Part shown: piece after piece, positions 1 through 7,777 of the stretch
How the letters are laid out: every line of letters begins with the position of its first letter
Numbering within the stretch: position 1 is the first letter of the stretch
Assembly: GCA_946405475.1 (NCBI GenBank)
Contig: CAMJHI010000012.1
Span: forward strand, 1-19,144
From: an uncultured Clostridia bacterium
GTDB lineage: Bacteria; Bacillota; Clostridia; Oscillospirales; Acutalibacteraceae
Length of the DNA: 19,144 nucleotides
Reading direction: 5' to 3'
Notes under the pieces: generated by a model
What the model saw: the letters and a program-made list of their open reading frames with translations, nothing else
Databases searched by the model: none
What the model was told of the DNA's origin: nothing
Program-made: the position numbers and the translations under genes

Positions 1-927
1 ATGGTATTCCCGCATGATCTCCTCGGGAACGCCCATCAGCCATGCAGGATGGGGATAACCCAGCTTTTCCATCTGGAATTTGAATAGATCGGGCGCATAA
101 AGTGGAACATGAAGGGCGAGAACAACCGGCAGATCGTCTTTTGCAAGCTCAGTTTTGAACAGGTCAAGCTGCCGCTGGTCTATCTTGTGGAATGAATTAT
201 CGATCGCGATGAATTTCACGCCGCGCTCAACTCTGACAGAATAATAAATATCGTTTGTAAAAGAAGCATTGACCTTTTCCTTCACGCTGTCGCGACGCAC
301 ATAGTCATCGCCGTCATCCCAGATATATACGTGGTATTCGTGATTGCCCGCGCAGGCAAAAACATCGTTGTTTGCGGTGAAGTCTTTTGCAATGTCAAGA
401 TTCTTCTGGCTGACGAAGTCGATGACGTCGCCTGTGTGAACGATAAAAGCGCTCAGTTCTTTTGCCTTAACCGAGAGATCGTCCAGCATACGCAGGTCTT
501 TCGGACAATATGACAGGCGCTTGTTTGCCGTGTCGACCAGTCTTTCGTCGCCGGAATCACGCTCGTCGATATAGGAAACGTGCGTGTCGCCCGCGTGGAT
601 GAAATAAAACGGCTCATCGGCTCCTATATCGAGGGTGTCAAAGGTGAAATACATACGGCCGTCTTCCGGGTATTTACCGAGGATTCCGCAGAAGAAATAG
701 GCGATTTCGTGAAAGAACTGCTTGAATTGCCCGGCGGCGCCCGTGTGAACTTCGCCACAATATAGGCAGTATTCAGGCTTAGCCTCAAAGAGTCTTGAAA
801 TGCCGTCATTGTTGTTCAAGGTTGCTTCTATAGAGTTCGCCTCCACGGAAGCTCCCACGGGAAACGGCGAAACGATGATTGATAAGACAAGGATGATTGC
901 CATAAACAGTTTTGTTCTTGTTTTCAT
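1..927 (-). CDS. Secreted calcineurin-like metallophosphoesterase, 3' end cut off
   Basis: The frame is open from an ATG at 927 to the window edge (309 codons, no stop), so the C-terminus is missing. Residues 1-26 look like a signal peptide (KTRTK, a hydrophobic stretch, then VGAS), so the product is probably exported. Residues 54-63 hold a CxxCGEVHTG element followed by an aromatic, amphipathic stretch (about 68-83). The phosphoesterase domain starts near residue 107. Its binuclear metal motifs are GDTH (113-116), GDVID (166-170), GNHE (194-197) and a later histidine in ALHVP (H273), the usual Metallophos set. The substrate cannot be told; phosphomonoester, phosphodiester or nucleotide are all possible. 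AAGGG lies 6 nt before the ATG, and the gene begins 12 nt after the P-loop gene, so it is probably cotranscribed. Codon use looks more A/T-rich than in most of the window (AGA, ATA and CTA occur). The family call is firm and the role is not. Confidence 0.88.
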   Translation of the reverse strand, partial: MKTRTKLFMAIILVLSIIVSPFPVGASVEANSIEATLNNNDGISRLFEAKPEYCLYCGEVHTGAAGQFKQFFHEIAYFFCGILGKYPEDGRMYFTFDTLDIGADEPFYFIHAGDTHVSYIDERDSGDERLVDTANKRLSYCPKDLRMLDDLSVKAKELSAFIVHTGDVIDFVSQKNLDIAKDFTANNDVFACAGNHEYHVYIWDDGDDYVRRDSVKEKVNASFTNDIYYSVRVERGVKFIAIDNSFHKIDQRQLDLFKTELAKDDLPVVLALHVPLYAPDLFKFQMEKLGYPHPAWLMGVPEEIMREYH

Positions 928-939
928 TTTTTATCCCTT

Positions 940-1542
940 TCAGACACCGAAACGATATTCCTTTTCCTCTTTATCGTTTGCGGTGAGTCCAAACGCCTCG
1001 ATAACCCGATCGGCGACCTGACCCGGTGTCAGGTCGGTGTTGTCGATTTTCAGGTGGTTGGCAAACCAGACCTCGCCTTCTTCGGAATTCAGCCGATATT
1101 TCTCAGCGGTTTCCAGAAGATCGGCTCTGCTCCATTCCAGGTTCTTTTTTGACGCCTTACGCTCCATTCTATATGGCGTTTCGTTTCTGGCGATCCTCGT
1201 TTCCAGTTTTGCGCTGAGTTCCACAAAATAAAACGCGCCTGAGTTTTTCGTGAAAAGGTCATGCAGGTTTGTCAGATAATCCTTATCTTCCTGACAGTCA
1301 AACGCGCAGACATAGGTGAACACGAGATCGACGTCATATTTGACGGCCAGCTCAAATGCTTTTTCACGAAAGCTCGCGTTGAATTCCTTCTGGGCAGGCG
1401 TAGCGAAGCCGAAGATCCTGTCGGAGATCTCAATGCTGTCGTGATTCATCATCATGTTGTATTTCAGCTTGTCCCGCAGGCTTTCTGCGACAACCATTTT
1501 GCCGACAGCCTGAGGACCGCATACGACGATCAGGTTAGCCAT
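940..1542 (-). CDS. Small P-loop ATPase/kinase-like protein
   Basis: This is a 200-aa protein with a Walker A motif at its N-terminus, GPQAVGKM (residues 9-16), directly after a hydrophobic beta strand (LIVVC). That layout is typical of nucleoside, shikimate or antibiotic-kinase-like P-loop folds. The residue after the P-loop lysine is Met instead of Ser/Thr; I remember the same GPxAVGKM pattern in a family usually annotated just as AAA-family ATPase. An arginine-rich stretch (ARNETPYRMERKASKK, about 120-135) could be the lid. I chose the ATG at 1542, because GGTGA sits 6 nt before it. The ATG at 1548 is also in frame but lies almost on top of that site. The gene begins shortly after the rqcH stop (1555) and ends 12 nt before the phosphoesterase. 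The substrate is unknown; a small-molecule kinase is an inference. Confidence 0.8.
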   Translation of the reverse strand: MANLIVVCGPQAVGKMVVAESLRDKLKYNMMMNHDSIEISDRIFGFATPAQKEFNASFREKAFELAVKYDVDLVFTYVCAFDCQEDKDYLTNLHDLFTKNSGAFYFVELSAKLETRIARNETPYRMERKASKKNLEWSRADLLETAEKYRLNSEEGEVWFANHLKIDNTDLTPGQVADRVIEAFGLTANDKEEKEYRFGV

Positions 1543-1554
1543 AAACATTCACCA

Positions 1555-3312
1555 TCACTTTTTCAGTTTCATCACAAGTTCTCTGTCCGGCGTGACGTAA
1601 ACCGTGCTGTAAACGTGGTAGATCACCTTGCCGGGTTTTGCGCCCACCGGCTTTTTCAGGTTGCGCACCTCGGTGTAATCCACCGGCACGCCGGAGGATT
1701 GCCGCGCGCTGCTGTGGTAGGCGGCGAGCACGGCGGCCTGCCGCATGGTCGTTTCGGGCACGTCCTTGCCCTCGGTCACGACCACCACGTGCGAGCCGGG
1801 GAACTTCTGCGTGTGGAACCAGAGATCGTTTTTGGCGGCGGTTTTGAGCGACAGGCGGTCGTTCATTTCGTTGTTCCGCCCCACCAAAATCAAAAAACCG
1901 TCGTCCGACACGAATGCATCGGGGGCAAGCGGCTTGGGAGCCTTGCTTGCGCCCTTTTGTTTTTGCTTTTGTTTGAGATAACCCGTGTGCGTCAATTCCG
2001 CCTTGATCTCGGCGATCTGCGCGGCGGTTTCCGCCCGCGTGAGCGCGTCCGCCACCGTTTCAAGGTAGGCGAGCTCGTCCTCGCCCGCGGCGATGAGCTC
2101 CGTGAGCTTTTGCTCGGCGGTCTTCGCCTTGCGGTACTCCTTGTAATACTTCTGCGAGTTCTCATTGGGGCTCAGCGCCGGGTTGGCGGTGATGCGCAGG
2201 GGCTTGTTGTCGTCATAATAATTGACCACGTCGTAAAACGGCGCGCCCTTATGCAGTTGATAGAGATTGGCGGCGATCAGCTCGGCTTTGATCCGAAGCT
2301 GTTCGCGGTCGGCGCACTGCCGCAATTCGCTGCGCTGCAGGTCCAGCTTTTTCGCCGTGCGTTGAAGGAGGTTGGCCACCAGTTTTTGCAGCTCGGCGGA
2401 ATTCTGCTTGGTTCGTTCCAGCCGGTCGCGCTCATAATAGAACGAATCCAGCAGCGCCGAAAAGCTGTCAAAGTGTTTTACCGCCGCGTTTTCGCCGTAT
2501 TGGGTGATCGGCATGAATGAAAAATCCAGCGGCTTGCCGCCGGCGTCCGACACGACGCAGGGGAAACTCTCTGCTTGTTCTGTAAAGCTTTTCAACTTGT
2601 CAATCTCGACCGTCAGCGCCGCCTCGTCGGCGTCGGTCAGCAGGCTCACGCGCTTGTCTTCGCTAAGCGCGCGGTACACGACCTCGCGGCTGACGATGGG
2701 GCTGATGCCCTGCACGCTGCTCAACAGCGCCGAACTGGCCGTTTTTTCAAGGAACTGCGCCATGTTGGCGACCACCTCGGCCGCGGTGACCGCGGTCAGA
2801 TCGGGCTTGTTCTGCCTGGGCGGCAGGCGGTACAGCATCCCCGGCAGAATCTGCCGCACAGAGGATTTTTCGCTGTCCACCCGTTTGATGCTGTCAAGGA
2901 TATTTCCTTCACAGTTGATGAGGATGATGTTGCTGTACTGCGCCATGATCTCGACGGCCAGCGTGAGCCTGACACGGTTGCCGATCTCATTCGTCGCGTC
3001 AAAATCCAGAAACAGCGCGCGTTCCAGCCCTTCCTGCCTTACGTCGGTGAGCAGGACGGCGGTCAGATGCTTGCGCAGGAGCATGCAGAACATGGGCGGC
3101 TTGTCCGGATTTTCCGGCGGGTATTCGGTGAAGTGGATCTTCGGCGCCTGCGCCCGGGCGCTGAGCAGCAGGCGGCGCACGCCGCCGCGGGTGCGGAAAA
3201 CAAGCACCAGCTCTTCGCGGGAAGGCTGGTGCAGCTTTTCAAGCCGGCTGCCGATGAGGGCGCTGCCGATCTCTTCTTTGAGAAAATGCAGGGTGAGTCC
3301 GTCTAACGCCAT
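1555..3312 (-). CDS. rqcH: RqcH ribosome-quality-control protein (NFACT/FbpA family)
   Basis: This 585-aa protein matches the length and layout of Bacillus RqcH (YloA, formerly fibronectin-binding protein A). The NFACT-N domain begins MALDGLTL and includes the conserved PPMFCMLLRKHL stretch (72-83). A long Glu/Lys/Leu-rich coiled-coil region follows in the middle (roughly 285-450). The C-terminal NFACT-R domain carries DLWFHTQKFPGSHVVV. In Bacillus, RqcH binds stalled 50S subunits and recruits alanyl-tRNA to add C-terminal alanine tails that mark nascent chains for degradation. The tRNA-contacting acidic-Arg pair, Asp97-Arg98 in Bacillus as I recall it, reads Glu97-Arg98 here. The start is set by GAGG about 8 nt upstream, inside the end of parB. 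The parB stop is 3 nt away, so the two genes are almost certainly cotranscribed. Confidence 0.93.
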   Translation of the reverse strand: MALDGLTLHFLKEEIGSALIGSRLEKLHQPSREELVLVFRTRGGVRRLLLSARAQAPKIHFTEYPPENPDKPPMFCMLLRKHLTAVLLTDVRQEGLERALFLDFDATNEIGNRVRLTLAVEIMAQYSNIILINCEGNILDSIKRVDSEKSSVRQILPGMLYRLPPRQNKPDLTAVTAAEVVANMAQFLEKTASSALLSSVQGISPIVSREVVYRALSEDKRVSLLTDADEAALTVEIDKLKSFTEQAESFPCVVSDAGGKPLDFSFMPITQYGENAAVKHFDSFSALLDSFYYERDRLERTKQNSAELQKLVANLLQRTAKKLDLQRSELRQCADREQLRIKAELIAANLYQLHKGAPFYDVVNYYDDNKPLRITANPALSPNENSQKYYKEYRKAKTAEQKLTELIAAGEDELAYLETVADALTRAETAAQIAEIKAELTHTGYLKQKQKQKGASKAPKPLAPDAFVSDDGFLILVGRNNEMNDRLSLKTAAKNDLWFHTQKFPGSHVVVVTEGKDVPETTMRQAAVLAAYHSSARQSSGVPVDYTEVRNLKKPVGAKPGKVIYHVYSTVYVTPDRELVMKLKK

Positions 3313-3315
3313 TTG

Positions 3316-4167
3316 TCAGTCCTCAAACATTTCGGAAAGCTTTTTCAGATCGTTCTTGTCAAAAAACTCGATCGTGATCGTGCCGCCCTTTTCGCTGCCT
3401 TTGACGCTGACCCTGCGCCCGAGCGCTTCACAGAGCGAAAGCTCGACCTCGGTGAGGTATTTGCTGCGTTCCTTTTCGGCTTTGGGCTTTTTGACCTTCA
3501 GAAAGTCCTTGACCCACTGTTCGGTCTGCCGCACCGAAAGGCCCTTTTCCACGATCTCTTTGGCAAACTGCGCGATCAGCGCGTCTTCCGCCAGCGGCAG
3601 CAGCGCTCTGGCGTGACCGGGCGACAGCGTGCCCGCGCTGACCATGGCGCGCACGTCTTTGGGCAGGCTGAGCAGGCGCATCAGGTTGGCTACGGCGGGG
3701 CGGGATTTGCCCACGCGCACGGCGGCCTCCTCCTGCGTGATGCCGAAGGTCTCCATCAGCGTGCGGTAGCCCTCGGCCTCTTCGATCGGGTCAAGGTCTT
3801 CGCGCTGCAGGTTTTCGATGAGCGAAAGCGCCATCGCGTCCTCATCGCTCAGGTCGCGGATCACGACCGGCACCTCGGTCAGCCCGGCGATGCGCGCGGC
3901 GCGCCAGCGGCGTTCGCCCGCCACGAGCTGATAGCCCCCGGCGGACAGCGGACGCACCAGCAGCGGCTGGATCACGCCGTGCTTTTCAATGCTCTGCGCC
4001 AGCTCGCTCAGCGCGGTTTCGTCAAAGTGCTTGCGCGGCTGCCCCTTGTTCGGTTCAATGTCGGTCAGCTTCAGCTTCACCGCGGAAGACGCGGTGGTGT
4101 TTTCAATGGAATTGTCGATCAGCAGCGCGTCGAGTCCGCGCCCGAGACCGCCTTTTTTGAGTGCCAT
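3316..4167 (-). CDS. parB: Chromosome-partitioning protein ParB (Spo0J type)
   Basis: This 283-aa protein has the chromosomal ParB/Spo0J layout. The N-terminal GLGRGLDALL box (7-16) contacts ParA and stimulates its ATPase. The CTP-binding ParB/Srx domain includes GERRWRA (84-90) and ENLQREDLDPIEEA (118-131). A helix-turn-helix for parS recognition lies at about 143-165 (ITQEEAAVRVGKSRPAVAN), and the C-terminal dimerisation part follows. ParB-CTP loads at parS sites and slides along DNA to seed condensin near the origin. I found no canonical parS 16-mer in this window. A good GGAGGG lies 6 nt before the ATG. The gene begins 3 nt after the parA stop, and rqcH begins 3 nt after its own stop. The rsmG/mnmG neighbours usual near Gram-positive parAB are absent. 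Confidence 0.96.
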   Translation of the reverse strand: MALKKGGLGRGLDALLIDNSIENTTASSAVKLKLTDIEPNKGQPRKHFDETALSELAQSIEKHGVIQPLLVRPLSAGGYQLVAGERRWRAARIAGLTEVPVVIRDLSDEDAMALSLIENLQREDLDPIEEAEGYRTLMETFGITQEEAAVRVGKSRPAVANLMRLLSLPKDVRAMVSAGTLSPGHARALLPLAEDALIAQFAKEIVEKGLSVRQTEQWVKDFLKVKKPKAEKERSKYLTEVELSLCEALGRRVSVKGSEKGGTITIEFFDKNDLKKLSEMFED

Positions 4168-4170
4168 ATT

Positions 4171-4938
4171 TTACCCTCCGTTTTTCTGGATCAGTTCCGC
4201 TGCCAGATTGTCATAGGCGATCGTTCCCTTGGAGGAACGGTCGTAGTATTTCACCGGCTGCCCGAAGCTCGGCGCTTCGGAGAGCCGCACCGTGCGGGGG
4301 ATGACCGTGGCGAACACCTTTTGCGGGAAGAACCGTTTGACCTCGTCCACGACCTGCTGGGTCAGGTTCAGCCGCCCGTCATACATTGTCAGCAGCACGC
4401 CCTCGATGTCGATGAGCGGGTTATACAGCCGCTTGATGCTGCGCACGGTCGAGATGAGCTGAGACAGGCCCTCCAGCGCGTAGTATTCGCATTGGATCGG
4501 CACCAGCAGCGTATCCGCCGCGCACAGCCCGTTGAGCGTGATCAGCCCCAGCGAGGGCGGGCAGTCCAGAAAAATATAGTCGTATTGATTTTTGATCAGA
4601 GCAAGGCTCGTCCTCAGCTTGGCTTCGCGCCGCGGCAGCTCCACCAGCTCCAGCTCCGCGCCCGCCAGATCCATGTTGCTGGGGATCACGTCCACGTTTT
4701 TGAACGGCGAATGCACAATGGTCTTTTCGGCGGGCACGCCGTTGATGATGTTGTCGTAGGTCGACAGCGCGATCTCGCGCTTGTTGATGCCAAGGCCGCT
4801 CGTGGCGTTGCCCTGCGGGTCGATGTCGACCAGCAGCGCTTTTTTGCCCAGCGCGCCCACGGCGGCGGTGAGGTTGACGGCGGTGGTGGTTTTGCCCACG
4901 CCGCCCTTCTGGTTGACGATGGCGATGATCTTACCCAT
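4171..4938 (-). CDS. parA: Chromosome-partitioning ATPase ParA (Soj type)
   Basis: From the ATG at 4938 this is a 255-aa deviant-Walker ParA/MinD ATPase. Its motifs are KGGVGKTTTAVNL (11-23, with the signature first lysine), DIDPQGNATSGLG (38-50) and DYIFLDCPPSLG (Walker B region). The start MGKIIAIVNQKGG is the same as in Bacillus Soj, which is why I prefer it. The frame is open further upstream to a GTG at 4950 and a TTG at 4962. None of the three has a convincing Shine-Dalgarno sequence, which is odd for a housekeeping gene. ParA-ATP binds DNA as a dimer, and ParB triggers hydrolysis to move and separate origins. It is the first gene of the parA-parB-rqcH group. Upstream lies an A/T-rich inverted repeat, but no clear promoter. 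Confidence 0.95.
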   Translation of the reverse strand: MGKIIAIVNQKGGVGKTTTAVNLTAAVGALGKKALLVDIDPQGNATSGLGINKREIALSTYDNIINGVPAEKTIVHSPFKNVDVIPSNMDLAGAELELVELPRREAKLRTSLALIKNQYDYIFLDCPPSLGLITLNGLCAADTLLVPIQCEYYALEGLSQLISTVRSIKRLYNPLIDIEGVLLTMYDGRLNLTQQVVDEVKRFFPQKVFATVIPRTVRLSEAPSFGQPVKYYDRSSKGTIAYDNLAAELIQKNGG

Positions 4939-4969
4939 GTTGATCGCCACGCGATCCGGCAATCACACC

Positions 4970-4994
4970 AAAAGAGAGAAGAAATCTCTTTTTT
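4970..4994 (-). terminator. A/T-rich inverted repeat, possible weak terminator after yfhO
   Basis: AAAAGAGA (4970-4977) pairs with TCTCTTTT (4985-4992) around a 7-nt loop. It lies about 52 nt past the yfhO stop and about 30 nt before the parA start. On the minus strand the stem ends in a U-rich arm. The stem is mostly A/T, so it would be a weak terminator; it could also be a leader structure for parA. The pairing is seen directly and the role is inferred. Confidence 0.4.
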
Positions 4995-5045
4995 ATGTCC
5001 GGACCGCTCCTCCTTTCCGGTATTTCAAACGATGACTCCTTTTTG

Positions 5046-7745
5046 TCAGAACAGCCTGCTCAGGTGCTGCCACACGATCGGCAGCATGATTTTCGCAAAC
5101 ATCACGAAGGATGCGCCGTACACAACGAGAACAGCGCCGGTAAACGCGATCAGGAACGCAACGAAAACGACCATAGCCGCCTTGCGGTTGATGCGGTAAT
5201 CCCGTTTGCGCCAGAGCATCAGCAGCGCAAAGCCGACCAGCCCGGCCAGAGTGAGCGCCAGACCGACGCCCCCCGCGGGGGTGGTGTGCTTCAGGGTCAC
5301 ATGTCCGCTGCCGCCGGGCAGCTCCACGGCGAGGTAGGCGCCCAGCGCCTGCTTCACCTCGGCTTTTTGGCCGTTCACCGCGGCCTTCCAGCCGCTGTCG
5401 TAGCTGACGGGGATGAACACGTACCGCTTTTCGCCGGTGTTGCTGTAATCAAAGCTCAGCCCGGTCTTGCTTCTTGTCAGTCCGGTCAGAGAGACCGTGT
5501 TTTGCTTCAGCGCCGCCAGCTTATCCAGCGACAGGCAGCCGAGCTGAATGTTCTTTTCACTAAGGTCGTATCGGGACGAGCGGGTGACCGTTACCGTCAC
5601 GGTTTCGCCCTCTTCAAACGTGCCGAGCTCCAGCAGCCCGTTCACCGCGCCGGAGGGATAGAACATGTAGTTGACCTGCTTGTAATACGGCGCTTCGATA
5701 TCCTTGCCGTTGACCTGAACGGTCGTTCTCTGGCTGCCTTTGAAGCCGCAGACGTTCAGGTAGAACACCTCGTTTTTGCCGGCGGTGCAGGTGAAAACGA
5801 CCTGCTTGTCCGTGTCGGCGGTCAGCGAGATGCCTTCGGCCGTTCGGTTGGCGGTATCGGCGTAGCGGATCAAGTCTTCATCGGTCTGCGTGAACAGCCG
5901 GTAAAGCTCATTTTGTGTGTCGAATCTTGCCCGGACGATCTCGTCGGCATTTTTATCCGCCGTCAGATCCTGCAAAAGCCCTTCTCCGGCCGTCAGACCG
6001 AGAGGAACGGCGTAATCGTTTTGATAAACGGAAAAGTTTTTGCCCTGTTCCAGCAGGGTGTAGCCGCCCGCCATGCGGAAGGAATTGCGCGCCACCGCCT
6101 TTTCCATGCCGAGCAGGGTGTCGGTGAAAACGGTGCCGCCGGAATCCAGCAGGCGGGTGTACTGCCCGGAATAGCCCAGCGCGCTGGAGGTGCGCTGCAG
6201 GTAGGGCGGGATAAAATGCGTCCAGTTGGAAAGCGCCTGCGTTTTGGTCAGAAACGGGTAGTTGGTGTTCAGGCTGGTGTCCGGGTTTTTCACGCGGCCC
6301 AGCGCGCTCGTGCTCAGGTCGAGCTCGGACGCTTCGGCGCAGTAGTTGACGTAGCTTTCGCTTTGATAGATCAGTTGGGAATCCGCCTTGCGCGCGGTGT
6401 TGGCAATGCCGTTGAACGCGATCAGGAAGCTTTCCGACAGGATCAGAACGGTGAACAGCACGCGCGTGATCTTTTTGCTTTGCTGCGTGGCCAGCAGGGC
6501 AACGCCGAACCCGGCAACGATCGTAAACAACAGGCGCGTCGTGAACAGCGTGTAAAGAAACGCGGCGGAAACCAGCAGGATGATCACCAGATCAGCCGCC
6601 TTGAGGGCCTTACTGTGAAATGGGCGCAGCGTTTCGCCGAAGCGCTCCAGATACGCCAGCGCCAGGCAGAACACAAAGAACGCGGAGGAATAGAAAAACC
6701 GCATCGGGAACTGTACGTAGTCGCCGCCGTGCCAGAACAGGTTGACGTTTTCGCACAGCAGCTGGGAAAACATAATGATAAGGCCGCCGCCGACGAACAA
6801 CGCCTGTCTGATCTTTTTGGCGCGCAGGCTGCGCAGCAAAAACAGCAGCGCGAACGCCGCGGCGATCTCCAGCCCGGTCAGCAGGAACAGCTTGTCGTTC
6901 GTTTCGGGCGAATAAGCCTTTTTCAGAATATGCAGCAGCATATTCTCGTCCCCGGCTTTATCGATGTTGTTGTTGAACCGCTGGGAAGAAAGCGAGAGCA
7001 CGGCGAACGGCACGGAATGGAAGCACGAGATCAGCGCGCCCGTCAGCGTGGCGGCGCCGAGCACCGCGGTCCGCTGCGGCCGGTCCTCTTTTTGAACGGC
7101 GGTGAGCAGATACAGCCCGCCCAGAAAGAACACGGCCAGCGTGACCATATAGCCCTGATAAAACGACAGATACAGTGCGATCGCGTAACAAACGGTGTAA
7201 AGGATCGGCTTGTTTTCATCCAACAGCCGCTTCAGCCCCCATAGCAGAAGCGGGAACAGGATCACGAAATCCAGCCAGGAAATGTTGGTGTAGTACGTCA
7301 TGGCGTAGCTGCTCAGCGCGTAGGACACCGAAAACAGCAGCTTCCACAGCTCGGGCGCTTTCGGGAACATCCTTTCAAAGCTCAGCCGCGCCGTGAAGGC
7401 GGCGGCGACGCTTTTGACCCACACCATCACGCCCAGCGCGTAAAGCAGGTGCTCACGCTTGAACAGGTACAGCAGCAGGTCGAACGGCGTGACGGTGTAA
7501 GACGCCGCCATGCTCACGCCCAGCCCGGAATACCAGTCGAACAGCAGCGCTTTTTCGCCGTGCAGCCAGTCATAGACGTGGCAGATGACGGGCAGCGTGC
7601 CCTGCGCCATGTCGCTGTAGCTTACGTTTTCGGGGCCGAACGGCCACACACGCCGGAGCACGAACACAACGAGCAGCAGGGCGCCGACGATGAACGCGCT
7701 GTCCCAATAGGCGAGGGGACTGTTTGGTTTCAGCTTTTTCTTCAT
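5046..7745 (-). CDS. YfhO-family polytopic membrane protein
   Basis: This 899-aa protein has many hydrophobic segments. The first lies at about residues 15-30, a run of them fills the first half (to roughly residue 445), a large hydrophilic extracytoplasmic region follows, and membrane segments return near the C-terminus (about 820-885). Two YfhO-like marks are an early SDMAQGTLP region after the first membrane helix and an aromatic-rich loop, SYAMTYYTNISWLDF, after a later helix. The fold resembles GT-C glycosyltransferases that use lipid-linked sugars. In Bacillus, YfhO and its relative CsbB are tied to sugar decoration of lipoteichoic acid. I infer envelope glycosylation and cannot name a substrate. 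GAGG lies 8 nt before the ATG, and the gene starts 32 nt after the C_GCAxxG_C_C gene, so it is probably the last gene of the mtnN operon. Confidence 0.87.
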   Translation of the reverse strand: MKKKLKPNSPLAYWDSAFIVGALLLVVFVLRRVWPFGPENVSYSDMAQGTLPVICHVYDWLHGEKALLFDWYSGLGVSMAASYTVTPFDLLLYLFKREHLLYALGVMVWVKSVAAAFTARLSFERMFPKAPELWKLLFSVSYALSSYAMTYYTNISWLDFVILFPLLLWGLKRLLDENKPILYTVCYAIALYLSFYQGYMVTLAVFFLGGLYLLTAVQKEDRPQRTAVLGAATLTGALISCFHSVPFAVLSLSSQRFNNNIDKAGDENMLLHILKKAYSPETNDKLFLLTGLEIAAAFALLFLLRSLRAKKIRQALFVGGGLIIMFSQLLCENVNLFWHGGDYVQFPMRFFYSSAFFVFCLALAYLERFGETLRPFHSKALKAADLVIILLVSAAFLYTLFTTRLLFTIVAGFGVALLATQQSKKITRVLFTVLILSESFLIAFNGIANTARKADSQLIYQSESYVNYCAEASELDLSTSALGRVKNPDTSLNTNYPFLTKTQALSNWTHFIPPYLQRTSSALGYSGQYTRLLDSGGTVFTDTLLGMEKAVARNSFRMAGGYTLLEQGKNFSVYQNDYAVPLGLTAGEGLLQDLTADKNADEIVRARFDTQNELYRLFTQTDEDLIRYADTANRTAEGISLTADTDKQVVFTCTAGKNEVFYLNVCGFKGSQRTTVQVNGKDIEAPYYKQVNYMFYPSGAVNGLLELGTFEEGETVTVTVTRSSRYDLSEKNIQLGCLSLDKLAALKQNTVSLTGLTRSKTGLSFDYSNTGEKRYVFIPVSYDSGWKAAVNGQKAEVKQALGAYLAVELPGGSGHVTLKHTTPAGGVGLALTLAGLVGFALLMLWRKRDYRINRKAAMVVFVAFLIAFTGAVLVVYGASFVMFAKIMLPIVWQHLSRLF

Positions 7746-7777
7746 GGTTTTTCCTCAATCAGCGTTCGGGGGAACGG

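Noticed and set aside
3313..5199. Long plus-strand open frame over parA/parB
   Set aside because: It is a shadow of two well-recognised minus-strand genes; it is Arg/Gln/His-rich, shows no motifs and crosses both gene ends.
4995..7244. 749-codon plus-strand frame over the YfhO gene
   Set aside because: It is antisense to a clear membrane protein; its composition (Gln/Arg/Gly/His-rich) fits a shadow frame.
7746..7777. Small CGTTC/GAACG hairpin between the C_GCAxxG_C_C and YfhO genes
   Set aside because: The stem is 5 bp with no T tract; too weak to call a terminator.
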